Origin: CAVSRC01 sp963732845
GTDB taxonomy: Bacteria; Pseudomonadota; Alphaproteobacteria; Rhizobiales; Kaistiaceae
Assembly: GCA_963732845.1 (NCBI GenBank)
Contig: CAVTBE010000023.1
Span: forward strand, 35,706 to 99,705
Reading direction: 5' to 3'
DNA length: 64,000 nucleotides
Below are positions 26,566-35,285 of this stretch, piece after piece. The position numbers and the translations under genes were made by a program. The first letter of the stretch is position 1. Each line of letters starts with the position of its first letter. Below the pieces are notes generated by a model. That model worked only from the letters and a program-made list of their open reading frames with translations, did no database searches and was not told where the DNA came from.

Positions 26566-27654
26566 ATGAAACAAAAAGAAGAATCTAGACTCTTTAGTGA
26601 GAAGGCGGATGAAACTGGGTACCGAGCCCAGCCGCATGGGAAGGTCGCAGCGGTTCTCGAGGGAGAGCACCTGTCGCCACCACCGATCTGGCTGATGCGG
26701 CAGGCAGGACGTTATCTGCCGGAATATCGGGAGCTGCGGACACAGGCAGGCTCATTCCTCGATTTGTGCTTCAACCCGGAACTGGCGGCCGCGGTGACGC
26801 TGCAGCCGATCGAGCGGTTCGATCTCGATGCGGCGATCCTGTTTTCGGACATCCTGGTGGTGCCACTGGCGCTGGGGCGGCGGGTGTGGTTCGTCGAGGG
26901 CGAAGGGCCGCGGCTTGATGCGATCGATGAGGCAGGGATAGCGGCGCTGGACGATGGTGATGCCAAGAAGACGCTGGCGCCCGTGCTGGAGACGGTCAAG
27001 CGGGTTAGACGGACGCTGGCCAGCGACAAGACGCTGATCGGCTTCTGCGGGGCTCCGTGGACGGTGGCGACCTATATGATCGCCGGCAAGGGTACGACGG
27101 ATCAGGCGCCGGCGCGGCGCTTTGCGTTGGAACAGTCGGCGGCCTTTGGCAATTTGATCGAGAAACTGGTGTCGTTGTCGGCGGCTTATCTGGTGGACCA
27201 GGTGAAGGCTGGGACCGATGTGGTGCAGATCTTCGACACCTGGTCCGGGGTGCTGGATGAGGATGGCTTCGATCGCTGGTGCGTGGCGCCGACGGCGGAA
27301 ATCGTGCGGCGGGTGAAGGCGGCAGTGCCGAAAGTGAAGGTGATCGGGTTTCCGCGTGGGGCCGGCGCCAAGCTCGAACGCTATGTGCAGGCGACGGGGG
27401 TCGATGGTGTTTCGGTCGACTGGAGCGTGCCGGTGGACTATGCGCGGGAGAGGCTGCAAGGGCATGTGGCGGTGCAGGGCAATCTCGATCCGATGGTGCT
27501 GATGGCCGGTGGCGAGGCGCTGACGGGTGCGGTGCGGCGAATACGCACAGGGTTGGGTGGCGGGCGCTTCATCTTCAACCTGGGCCACGGCATCCTGCCG
27601 CAGACGCCGGTGGAACACGTGAAACGGCTGGTCGAACTGGTGCGGGCACCGTGA
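26566..27654 (+). CDS. hemE: Uroporphyrinogen decarboxylase
   Basis: A 362-aa enzyme that removes four carboxyls from uroporphyrinogen III to give coproporphyrinogen III in heme synthesis. The N-terminal signature PPIWLMRQAGRYLPEYRE, the catalytic-loop region ILFSDILVVP, GFCGAPWTVATYMI, FDTWSG and the C-terminal FNLGHGILPQTPVEHV are all intact. The first 30 residues are a charged extension. It is the first rightward gene from the putative origin and overlaps hemJ by one base. Confidence 0.97.
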   Translation: MKQKEESRLFSEKADETGYRAQPHGKVAAVLEGEHLSPPPIWLMRQAGRYLPEYRELRTQAGSFLDLCFNPELAAAVTLQPIERFDLDAAILFSDILVVPLALGRRVWFVEGEGPRLDAIDEAGIAALDDGDAKKTLAPVLETVKRVRRTLASDKTLIGFCGAPWTVATYMIAGKGTTDQAPARRFALEQSAAFGNLIEKLVSLSAAYLVDQVKAGTDVVQIFDTWSGVLDEDGFDRWCVAPTAEIVRRVKAAVPKVKVIGFPRGAGAKLERYVQATGVDGVSVDWSVPVDYARERLQGHVAVQGNLDPMVLMAGGEALTGAVRRIRTGLGGGRFIFNLGHGILPQTPVEHVKRLVELVRAP

Positions 27655-28163
27655 TGAAGGCACCGGGCCTGTTGATGCTGCGGGCGGCGATCATCGCGCT
27701 GGTGATCGCGGGGCTGATGATGTGGATCGTCCCCGGCGCGGGCTATTTGTGGATGAAGGCGCTGCACGTCATTGCCATCATCGCGTGGATGGCGGGTCTG
27801 CTCTATCTGCCGCGGCTGTTCGTCTATCATTGCGAGGCGGAAGCGGGCTCGCAACAGTCGGAAACCTTCAAGGTGATGGAGCGGCGCCTGCTCAAGGCGA
27901 TCATGGTTCCGGCGATGATCGCGAGCTGGGCGGTCGGTCTGTGGCTTGCGTGGGACCTCAGCCTGTTCGGCGAGCTGTGGTTCCACCTGAAGCTGCTGCT
28001 GGTCCTGACGCTGACCTGGGTGCACTGGTTCTACGCCAAATCGGTGCAGGAATTTGCCGAGGACCGCAACCAGAGGCCGCAGCGCTTCTTCCGCTTCATG
28101 AACGAGGTGCCGACCCTGCTGATGATCGGCATCGTGATCCTGGTGATCGTCAGACCGTTCTGA
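27654..28163 (+). CDS. hemJ: Protoporphyrinogen IX oxidase HemJ
   Basis: A 169-aa inner-membrane protein with four or five hydrophobic segments. It has the family residues WMKALHVIAIIAWMAGLLYLPR, with the conserved His in the first pair and HCEAE just after, and a late LKLLLVLTLTWVHWFYAK. HemJ oxidises protoporphyrinogen IX, two steps after HemE. It starts inside the hemE stop (TGATG), giving a hemE-hemJ operon; a GTG one codon upstream is also open. Confidence 0.93.
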   Translation: MKAPGLLMLRAAIIALVIAGLMMWIVPGAGYLWMKALHVIAIIAWMAGLLYLPRLFVYHCEAEAGSQQSETFKVMERRLLKAIMVPAMIASWAVGLWLAWDLSLFGELWFHLKLLLVLTLTWVHWFYAKSVQEFAEDRNQRPQRFFRFMNEVPTLLMIGIVILVIVRPF

Positions 28164-28364
28164 CGGAAGCCGGCGGGAGGCGCGCTTTCGGCCTTGCGGT
28201 GACAGGGCCGAGCCACTATCTTTCCGGCCAACCGCACAAGCAGACAGGCGCCACCAGCCGGGTTGGCTGATCGTGGCGCACCGACGGTAAGCGTCGGGCA
28301 AAAGTTCTGCGATCTCCCGCACTGTCGGTTCTTTTCCTCATCACATCCAAGAGATTCGCTCTCC

Positions 28365-29630
28365 ATGCGAGAAATGAAACTGAAGGACCTGAAGGCGAAA
28401 TCGCCTGTCGAGCTCCTGGCCTTTGCCGAGGAACTCGGGGTCGAAAATGCGAGCACCCTGCGCAAGCAGGAGCTGATGTTTGCGATCCTCAAACAGCTCG
28501 CGGCCCAGGAGACCGACATCATCGGCGAAGGTGTCGTGGAAGTGCTGCTCGACGGCTTCGGCTTCCTGCGCTCGCCGGATGCGAACTACCTGGCCGGAGC
28601 CGATGACATCTACGTGTCGCCGTCGCAGATCCGGCGCTTTTCGCTCAGGACTGGCGATACGGTCGAAGGTCAGATCCGCGGCCCGAAGGAGGGCGAGCGC
28701 TATTTCGCTCTGCTCAAGGTCAACTCGATCAATTTCGAGGACCCGGAAAAGGCGCGCCACAAGATCAACTTCGACAATCTGACGCCGCTTTATCCCGACA
28801 AGCGGTTCAAAATGGAAGTCGACAACCCGACGAGCAAGGACATGACGGCGCGGGTGATCGACCTGGTGGCGCCGCTCGGCAAGGGCCAGCGCGCACTGAT
28901 CACGGCGCAGCCGCGCACCGGCAAGACGGTCATTCTGCAGAACATTGCCCACTCGATCACGACCAACCATCCCGAGTGCTATCTGATCGTGCTGCTCATC
29001 GACGAGCGGCCGGAGGAAGTCACCGACATGCAGCGCTCGGTGAAGGGCGAGGTGATCTCCTCGACCTTCGACGAGCCGGCCACGCGCCACGTCCAGGTCG
29101 CCGAGATGGTGATCGAGAAGGCCAAGCGGCTGGTCGAACACGGACGTGACGTCGTCATCCTGCTCGATTCGATCACGCGGCTCGGCCGCGCCTACAACAC
29201 GGTGGTGCCGTCGTCGGGCAAGGTGCTGACCGGCGGCGTCGACGCCAACGCCCTGCAGCGGCCGAAGCGCTTCTTCGGCGCGGCGCGCAACATCGAGGAA
29301 GGCGGGTCGCTGACCATCATCTCGACGGCGCTGATCGACACCGGCAGCCGCATGGACGAGGTGATCTTCGAGGAGTTCAAGGGGACCGGCAACGCCGAGA
29401 TCATTCTCGACCGCAAGGTGGCCGACAAGCGCGTCTTCCCGGCGATCGACATCACACGGTCGGGCACGCGCAAAGAAGAGCTGCTGGTGCTGCCGGACCA
29501 GCTCAAGAAGATGTACGTGCTGCGCCGTATCCTGATGCCGATGGGCACGGTGGATGCCATCGAGTTCCTGCTCGACAAGCTCAAGCAGACCAAGAACAAC
29601 GCCGACTTCTTCGAACAGATGAATACCTGA
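28365..29630 (+). CDS. rho: Transcription termination factor Rho
   Basis: A 421-aa hexameric RNA helicase. Order: N-terminal helical bundle with LLAFAEELGVENASTLRKQELMF-type start (1-45), cold-shock RNA-binding domain with GFGFLRSPDANYL (50-120) and the RecA-like motor with P-loop AQPRTGKT (181-188) and VILLDSITRLGRAYN (Walker B, Q/R-loop side). I chose the ATG at 28365; earlier in-frame codons read as leader. The hemE-hemJ-rho order is standard here. The 201-base leader may carry rho autoregulation, but I see no defined element. Confidence 0.97.
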   Translation: MREMKLKDLKAKSPVELLAFAEELGVENASTLRKQELMFAILKQLAAQETDIIGEGVVEVLLDGFGFLRSPDANYLAGADDIYVSPSQIRRFSLRTGDTVEGQIRGPKEGERYFALLKVNSINFEDPEKARHKINFDNLTPLYPDKRFKMEVDNPTSKDMTARVIDLVAPLGKGQRALITAQPRTGKTVILQNIAHSITTNHPECYLIVLLIDERPEEVTDMQRSVKGEVISSTFDEPATRHVQVAEMVIEKAKRLVEHGRDVVILLDSITRLGRAYNTVVPSSGKVLTGGVDANALQRPKRFFGAARNIEEGGSLTIISTALIDTGSRMDEVIFEEFKGTGNAEIILDRKVADKRVFPAIDITRSGTRKEELLVLPDQLKKMYVLRRILMPMGTVDAIEFLLDKLKQTKNNADFFEQMNT

Positions 29631-29977
29631 TCGCGGCGGGCGGTTGCGTCGATCATCGGCGGTTGGCCGGGGATTGACGGGCGCCGCCTGACGGTCCCGG
29701 TCGTGCGGCGCCGTGAGAGCCTGGCCGCGTTCGGCCTGTGGGCGCGCGGCGTCCGCCGCCGCCTGCCGGGCCGGATCGCGGAGCCGCGCTTGGCAATTTC
29801 CAGTTCCCCCTCAGCTGCCGTCGGCGGGTCGCCTCTTCAGGCCCGTGCCGGGAAGTCCCTGCGTCGTGCGGATGCGGGTGGCCTTTTGCCTGGCGCTTGG
29901 CATGATGGGCCGCTCGCGTTCCGTGTAAGGAACGCCGGGCCGGGCGGTGCTGCGCCGGCGGCGGACAGCGGGCCGCG
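29631..29977. other. Gap without recognised gene between rho and the DUF255 gene
   Basis: These 347 GC-rich bases lie between the ends of two converging genes. Open frames on both strands exist but have no ribosome site and read as Arg/Pro/Ala-rich low-complexity protein, as expected by chance in this base composition. I see no tRNA, clear terminator hairpin with a T-run, or insertion-sequence ends. It may be a worn-down gene or a non-coding RNA; nothing in it supports either firmly. Confidence 0.5.
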
Positions 29978-31999
29978 CTATGGGTCCGATCGCGCCAGCA
30001 GGGCTGAAAGCTGGTGCGGCTCGGTGACCGGCAGCGAGCAGGTCTCGCCGCGGCAGACATAGGCGGTGGGCTTGCCGGCGACGGCGGTCTTGCCGGCGGC
30101 GGGATGGGAAGGGGGAAGCCGCGTGGTATCCTCGAGCGAGGTGACGATGGTGTTGGGCGTGGCCGATCTGCGGGCTGCGGCAAGGAGAATGTTAGCCGGC
30201 AAAGTATTTGCCTGGATGACGACGACGTCGATGGCGCCGAGACGGAGATCGAGTGCGTTTAGCAAGCCGGTGTGGGCGAGGAGATTGGCGGCGATGGAAG
30301 ACGAAGCGGTTTCGAGGATGGCGTCGGCATCCTCGCGGTAGGCTTCGTTGCCGGTGAGGCGCCAAAGATGGACGAGATTGGCGGCCATGAGCGATGCGGC
30401 GCCAGGTGTGGCCTCGTCGGTCTCGGAGCGCGGGCGGATGATGAGAGCCTCGGCGTCGTCGGCAGAGAGGAAGAAGCCGGGACGGTCGGCATCCCAGTGA
30501 TGGTGGCGGAGGGTGGCGGCGAACGCCTCGGCGCGGTCGATCCAGTCGGGATCGAAGGTGGCGTCGTAGAGGGAAAGCGCCGCCTTGGTCATGGCGGCAT
30601 AATCGGTGGCAAGGCCGGGGAAGACCGACTTGCGGTTGCGCCAGGAATGGGCGAGGCGGCCGGCGCGCATCATTGTATCGGTGACGAAGTGGAATGCGGC
30701 GCTGGCGAGATCGACCCAGTCGGGGCGGTCGAAGGCGGTGCCGGCGGAAGCGAGCGCGGCGATGAGGAGGCCGTTCCAGTCGGCGAGGACTTTGTCGTCG
30801 GTGGCCGGGCGGACGCGGCCGGCGCGGTGAGGGAGGAGGACCGCGCGGGCGGCGGCGAGCCGGAGCTCGTCGACATCGCCGAGAGGCGCGGGCGTGTGCA
30901 GACGATTCGGGATCGAAACGCGTTCCCAGTTGCCGCCCTGTGTAATGTCGTAGGTGTCGGCGAAGAAGCTCCCCTCCTCCTCCCCGAGGACGGACATCAC
31001 CTCCGTGCGCGTCCAGACGGTGAAGCGGCCCTCATGGCCCTCGGAATCGGCATCGATGCTGGCGGCGAAGGCGCCGCCGGGAAGGCGCATCTCGCGAGTC
31101 AGCCAGGCGACGGTCTCTTCGATTCGGGTGCGGAACAACGGGTCACCGGTGGCGCGCCAGGCGGCGGTGAGGAGCGCGACGAGCTGGGCGTTGTCGTAGA
31201 GCATCTTTTCGAAATGCGGAACGAGCCAGCGTGCGTCGGTGGAATAGCGGGCGAAGCCGCCGCCGATATGGTCGTAGATTCCGCCCTGACAGATGGCGCG
31301 GAGCGTGGTCAGGAAAATATCGCGGTAGCGTGGATCTCCGCTGCGCCAGCCGGCGCGCCAGAAGAATTCGAGGAGGCCGGCCTGGGGGAATTTGGGCGCA
31401 CCCCTGATGCCGCCGTTGACCGGGTCCATGAAGGTCAGCATGCGCTCGGCGGCCTGGTCGAGCAGGGCGCGGTCGAGGACGACGCCGGGGCCGCTGCGAT
31501 CGGCCGAGAGGTGGGCCATGAGCGCCGAGGTGTTGGTAGCGATCTTATCGGGTTCGGCGTGATAGATGCGGGCGACCTGACGCAGGACGTCGACGAAGGC
31601 GGGGCGACCGAAACGCGCAGTCCTGGGAAAGTAGGTCCCGCCCCAGATGGGTGCGCCGGCGGGGGTCAGGAACATGGTGAGCGGCCAGCCGCCCTGCTCG
31701 CCGGTGGCGTGGAGCGCGGCCATGTAGATCTGGTCGATGTCGGGCCGCTCCTCGCGGTCGACCTTGATGTTCACGAAAAGCTCGTTCATGACCGCGGCTG
31801 TCTCACGGTCTTCGAAACTTTCATGGGCCATGACATGGCACCAATGACAGGCGGCATAGCCGACGGAGAGAAGGATGGGCTTGTCGGCGGCGGCGGCTTC
31901 GGCCAGGGCGTCGGGACCCCATGGTTGCCAGTGCACAGGGTTATCCTTGTGCTGAAGGAGATAGGGGCTGGCTTCGTGGCGGAGACGGTTTTCGCTCAT
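29978..31999 (-). CDS. Thioredoxin domain-containing protein (YyaL/DUF255, spermatogenesis-associated 20-like)
   Basis: A 673-aa cytosolic protein. An N-terminal thioredoxin-like domain opens with SPYLLQHKDNPVHWQPWG and has ACHWCHVM (Cys51 and Cys54) and QGGWPLTMFLTP. A large alpha/alpha-barrel like that of N-acylglucosamine epimerases follows (GGIYDHIGGGFARYSTD, PHFEKMLYDNAQL). The C terminus carries NTLPANILLAAAR and CRGETCSLP. Function is not settled for the family. The ATG at 31999 lies 23 bases from the divergent mnmE start, so the two promoters must overlap. Confidence 0.93.
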   Translation of the reverse strand: MSENRLRHEASPYLLQHKDNPVHWQPWGPDALAEAAAADKPILLSVGYAACHWCHVMAHESFEDRETAAVMNELFVNIKVDREERPDIDQIYMAALHATGEQGGWPLTMFLTPAGAPIWGGTYFPRTARFGRPAFVDVLRQVARIYHAEPDKIATNTSALMAHLSADRSGPGVVLDRALLDQAAERMLTFMDPVNGGIRGAPKFPQAGLLEFFWRAGWRSGDPRYRDIFLTTLRAICQGGIYDHIGGGFARYSTDARWLVPHFEKMLYDNAQLVALLTAAWRATGDPLFRTRIEETVAWLTREMRLPGGAFAASIDADSEGHEGRFTVWTRTEVMSVLGEEEGSFFADTYDITQGGNWERVSIPNRLHTPAPLGDVDELRLAAARAVLLPHRAGRVRPATDDKVLADWNGLLIAALASAGTAFDRPDWVDLASAAFHFVTDTMMRAGRLAHSWRNRKSVFPGLATDYAAMTKAALSLYDATFDPDWIDRAEAFAATLRHHHWDADRPGFFLSADDAEALIIRPRSETDEATPGAASLMAANLVHLWRLTGNEAYREDADAILETASSSIAANLLAHTGLLNALDLRLGAIDVVVIQANTLPANILLAAARRSATPNTIVTSLEDTTRLPPSHPAAGKTAVAGKPTAYVCRGETCSLPVTEPHQLSALLARSDP

Positions 32000-32022
32000 C
32001 GGTCCGATCCGGGGTTCTGACG

Positions 32023-33348
32023 GTGGCGGGCGATACGATCTTTGCATTGTCGAGTGGGCCGCCGCCAGCCGGTGTGGCGGTCATCCGGATGAGCGGACCG
32101 GGCGTTCGATTCGGACTCGAAACGCTGATCGGTGCGGTACCGGAACCACGCAGGGTGTGCCTGCGTATATTGCGCTCTGCCGAGGGCGATGTGCTCGACC
32201 GGGGGCTTGTCGTGTTCTTCGCCGGGCCGGCGAGTTTTACCGGAGAAGACGTGGCGGAGCTGCAGGTCCATGGCGGACGCGCGGTGATCGCTGCGATCCT
32301 CGACAGGCTGGCGGCGGTGAACGGTTTCCGGCCGGCGGAGGCCGGGGAGTTCACACGGCGGGCCTTCGGCAATCAGCGGCTCGACCTGACGCAGGTGGAA
32401 GGGCTCGCCGATCTGGTTGCGGCGGAGACGGAGGCGCAGCGGCGGCAAGCGCTCAGGCAAAGCGATGGGACGATCGCGCGACTCTATGAGAGCTGGCGGG
32501 AACGGCTGGTGAGGGCGCGGGCGCTGATCGAGGCGGAGCTTGATTTCGCCGATGAGGAGGACATTCCGGCCTCGGCGAGCAGCGAGGCCTGGCGGATTGC
32601 GGAGACGGTGCGTCAGGAGATCGTCAGCCATATCGGGGACCGGCGCGGAGAACGGGTGCGCGAGGGCGTCGAGATCGTCGTGCTGGGGCCACCCAACGCG
32701 GGAAAATCGAGCTTGGTGAACGCGATCGCGCGGCGCGACGTGGCGATCGTGACGGCCGAGCCGGGAACGACCCGCGACCTGATCGAGGTGCGCCTCGACC
32801 TTGACGGCTATGCCGCGACGCTGGTGGATACTGCAGGTCTCAGGGAAACTGAGGGTGTGGTGGAGCGCGAAGGGGTGCGGCGGGCGGAGGAACGGGCGGC
32901 GCGGGCGGATGTCGTGCTGTGGCTGGGCGATGGGCGCGAGGCAGCGGTGAAGCCCCCTGCCCTCGCCGGAACCGTGGTGCGCGTCGCAACCAAGATCGAC
33001 GTGATCGATTCGGCAACAGAACGAGGCCGACTTATGGCCGATTTCGATCATTGCGTCTCATCGGTGACGGGCGAAGGCGTCAGCGGCTTGCTGGCCAGTT
33101 TGGCGCGTATGGTGGTTGAGGAACTGGGCGGCGGCGAAGCGGTGGTGGCGACGCGGGCACGGCATCGGGCGGCGTTGAAGGCGTGCGCGGACGCGATCGC
33201 GGCGGCGCTCAGCGACGACGGCCGGGGACTGGAGCTGCGCGCCGAGGACTTGCGCCAGGCGGGCGATGCCCTAGGAAGAGTGACGGGACGGATCGGCGTC
33301 GAGGATATGCTCGACGTGGTGTTCCGGGATTTCTGCATTGGCAAATGA
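32023..33348 (+). CDS. mnmE: tRNA uridine-5-carboxymethylaminomethyl(34) synthesis GTPase MnmE
   Basis: A 441-aa G protein that with MnmG modifies wobble U34 of several tRNAs. The N-terminal folate-binding domain begins DTIFALSSGPPPAGVAVIR. Inside the helical domain sits the G domain: G1 GPPNAGKS (222-229), G2 AEPGTTRD and G3 DTAGLRET (269-276). The protein ends with the invariant CIGK, whose Cys is needed for modification. There is no ATG at the N terminus; the GTG at 32023 fits the alignment. The first parS site follows six bases after the stop. Confidence 0.95.
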   Translation: MAGDTIFALSSGPPPAGVAVIRMSGPGVRFGLETLIGAVPEPRRVCLRILRSAEGDVLDRGLVVFFAGPASFTGEDVAELQVHGGRAVIAAILDRLAAVNGFRPAEAGEFTRRAFGNQRLDLTQVEGLADLVAAETEAQRRQALRQSDGTIARLYESWRERLVRARALIEAELDFADEEDIPASASSEAWRIAETVRQEIVSHIGDRRGERVREGVEIVVLGPPNAGKSSLVNAIARRDVAIVTAEPGTTRDLIEVRLDLDGYAATLVDTAGLRETEGVVEREGVRRAEERAARADVVLWLGDGREAAVKPPALAGTVVRVATKIDVIDSATERGRLMADFDHCVSSVTGEGVSGLLASLARMVVEELGGGEAVVATRARHRAALKACADAIAAALSDDGRGLELRAEDLRQAGDALGRVTGRIGVEDMLDVVFRDFCIGK

Positions 33349-33353
33349 GGCGC

Positions 33354-33369
33354 TGTTTCACGTGAAACA
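33354..33369. promoter_or_regulatory. parS centromere site 1 (exact consensus)
   Basis: TGTTTCACGTGAAACA is the exact 16-base ParB-binding palindrome. It lies in the mnmE-mnmG gap, about 2.6 kb before parA. ParB is known to load and slide from such sites in CTP-dependent fashion to build the partition complex. Confidence 0.95.
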
Positions 33370-33385
33370 GGTTTCACGTGAAACC
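33370..33385. promoter_or_regulatory. parS centromere site 2 (GG/CC-ended variant)
   Basis: GGTTTCACGTGAAACC directly follows site 1 with no spacer and keeps the perfect 14-base core; only the outermost base pair differs from the consensus (14 of 16 bases). The two palindromes sit head to tail, so two ParB dimers would bind adjacent turns. It covers the upstream in-frame GTG of mnmG. Confidence 0.88.
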
Positions 33386-33404
33386 GGATGGCATTGGGTT
33401 GCTC

Positions 33405-35279
33405 ATGACGGATGCGAACCGATCCTTTGACGTGATCGTGGTCGGCGGCGGGCATGCCGGCACCGAAGCGGCCGCCGCCGCGGCGCGGGCGGGCGCGCGG
33501 ACGGCGCTGGTCACCCAGTCCTTCGCGACGGTTGGCGCCATGTCGTGCAATCCGGCGATCGGCGGTCTCGGCAAAGGCCATCTGGTGCGGGAGATTGATG
33601 CGCTCGACGGCATTATGGGGCTGGCGGCGGACCGGGCGGGGATCCAGTTCCGGGTCCTGAACCGGCGCAAGGGACCGGCGGTGCGCGGCCCGCGGGCGCA
33701 GGCGGACCGCAAGCTCTATGCACGCGCCGTACAGGAACTGCTCAAGGGACAAGCGGGCCTCGAAGTCGTCGAGCAGGAAGTGGTCGATCTGGTGATCGAT
33801 GGTGAGCGGGCGGCGGGCGTTGTTCTCGGCGACGGGCGGGTGCTTGGTGCCGGGGCGGTGGTGATTACGACCGGGACCTTCCTGCGCGGGCTCATCCATA
33901 TCGGCGAAGTGAAGATCGCAGCGGGGCGTGTCGGAGAGGCGCCGTCGGTGGGGCTGGCGCGTACGCTCGAGAGGGTGGGATTCCGCCTGGGGCGGCTCAA
34001 GACCGGGACACCGCCGCGGTTGGATGGCCGCACGATCGATTGGGCCGGTCTCGACCGGCAGGTGGGTGACGATCCGCCTGAGCCGTTCTCGGCGCTGACC
34101 GGCGCCATCACGACGCCTCAGGTCGATTGCCACATCACCCGGACGACGGACGCGGTGCACGCGGTGATCCGCGAGAACATCAAGCGCTCACCGATGTTCT
34201 CCGGGGAAATCCGGAGCCGCGGCCCGCGCTACTGCCCGAGCATCGAAGACAAGATCATGCGCTTCGGCGACCGCGACGGGCATCAGATCTTCCTGGAGCC
34301 GGAGGGGCTGGACGTCGATACGGTCTATCCGAACGGGATATCGACGGCGCTGCCGGAGGCGGTGCAGGGCGATGTCGTGCGGGCGATCCCCGGGCTGGAA
34401 CATGCGCGAATCACGCGGCCGGGTTATGCCATCGAATACGACCACATCGATCCGCGCGAGCTTTACCCGACGCTGGAGACGCGGCGGGTCGCGGGGCTGT
34501 TCCTGGCCGGGCAGATCAACGGCACGACGGGTTACGAAGAGGCCGGGGCCCAGGGATTGCTGGCGGGGCTGAATGCGGCGCGGATCGCCGGCGGGGAGCA
34601 GGGGGTGACCGTCAGTCGGTCGGAGGCCTATCTCGGCGTGATGATTGACGATCTGCTGACGGCCGGGGTCACCGAGCCGTACCGGATGTTCACCTCGCGG
34701 GCGGAATATCGGCTGTCGCTGAGGGCGGACAATGCCGACCAGCGGTTGACGCCGATGGGGATGGCGCTCGGCATCGTCGGTCGTGACCGGGGGGCGGCGT
34801 ACCGGGCCAAGGCGGAGGCGCTGACGGCAGGACGCGCGCTGACCCAGTCGCTGACGCTGACGCCGAACGAGGCGGAGCGGTACGGCATCCGCATCAACCG
34901 GGACGGGGCGCGGCGCTCGGCCTTTGACCTGCTGGCCTTTCCGGGCATGACCATGGCGGCGCTGGCGCGGGTGTGGCCCGAGCTCGGGTCGCTCGATCGA
35001 TTCGCATCCGAACAGATCGAGACGGATGCGAAATATGCGGTCTATCTCGAACGGCAGCGGTTCGATATCGCCCAGGTGCGCGAGGACGAGGCGGTGACCA
35101 TTCCCGCGGATCTCGATCTCGATCGCTTGTCCGGCCTGTCGGGCGAGCTGCGCGACAAGCTGACTGCGGTACGGCCATCGACGCTCGGCCAGGCGGCGCG
35201 GATGGAGGGCATGACGCCGGCGGCGCTGGCGCTGCTGCTTGGCGGGATCAAGCGCCACCGCGGGCGAAAAGTGGCGTGA
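33405..35279 (+). CDS. mnmG: tRNA uridine-5-carboxymethylaminomethyl(34) synthesis enzyme MnmG (GidA)
   Basis: A 624-aa FAD enzyme, partner of MnmE. The N-terminal Rossmann motif is VIVVGGGHAGTEAA, followed by MSCNPAIGGLGKGHLVREIDALDG. The late signatures are GQINGTTGYEEAGAQGLLAG and TSRAEYRLSLRADNAD. I chose the ATG at 33405; a GTG at 33378 would run through parS site 2 and is less likely. It is the usual second gene of the mnmE-mnmG-rsmG-parAB cluster. Confidence 0.96.
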   Translation: MTDANRSFDVIVVGGGHAGTEAAAAAARAGARTALVTQSFATVGAMSCNPAIGGLGKGHLVREIDALDGIMGLAADRAGIQFRVLNRRKGPAVRGPRAQADRKLYARAVQELLKGQAGLEVVEQEVVDLVIDGERAAGVVLGDGRVLGAGAVVITTGTFLRGLIHIGEVKIAAGRVGEAPSVGLARTLERVGFRLGRLKTGTPPRLDGRTIDWAGLDRQVGDDPPEPFSALTGAITTPQVDCHITRTTDAVHAVIRENIKRSPMFSGEIRSRGPRYCPSIEDKIMRFGDRDGHQIFLEPEGLDVDTVYPNGISTALPEAVQGDVVRAIPGLEHARITRPGYAIEYDHIDPRELYPTLETRRVAGLFLAGQINGTTGYEEAGAQGLLAGLNAARIAGGEQGVTVSRSEAYLGVMIDDLLTAGVTEPYRMFTSRAEYRLSLRADNADQRLTPMGMALGIVGRDRGAAYRAKAEALTAGRALTQSLTLTPNEAERYGIRINRDGARRSAFDLLAFPGMTMAALARVWPELGSLDRFASEQIETDAKYAVYLERQRFDIAQVREDEAVTIPADLDLDRLSGLSGELRDKLTAVRPSTLGQAARMEGMTPAALALLLGGIKRHRGRKVA

Positions 35280-35285
35280 GGCGGC

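Noticed and set aside
29703..30062. 119-aa frame on the plus strand after rho
   Set aside because: Arg/Pro/Ala-rich, no ribosome site, and its end runs antisense into the DUF255 gene; looks like a chance frame in GC-rich DNA.
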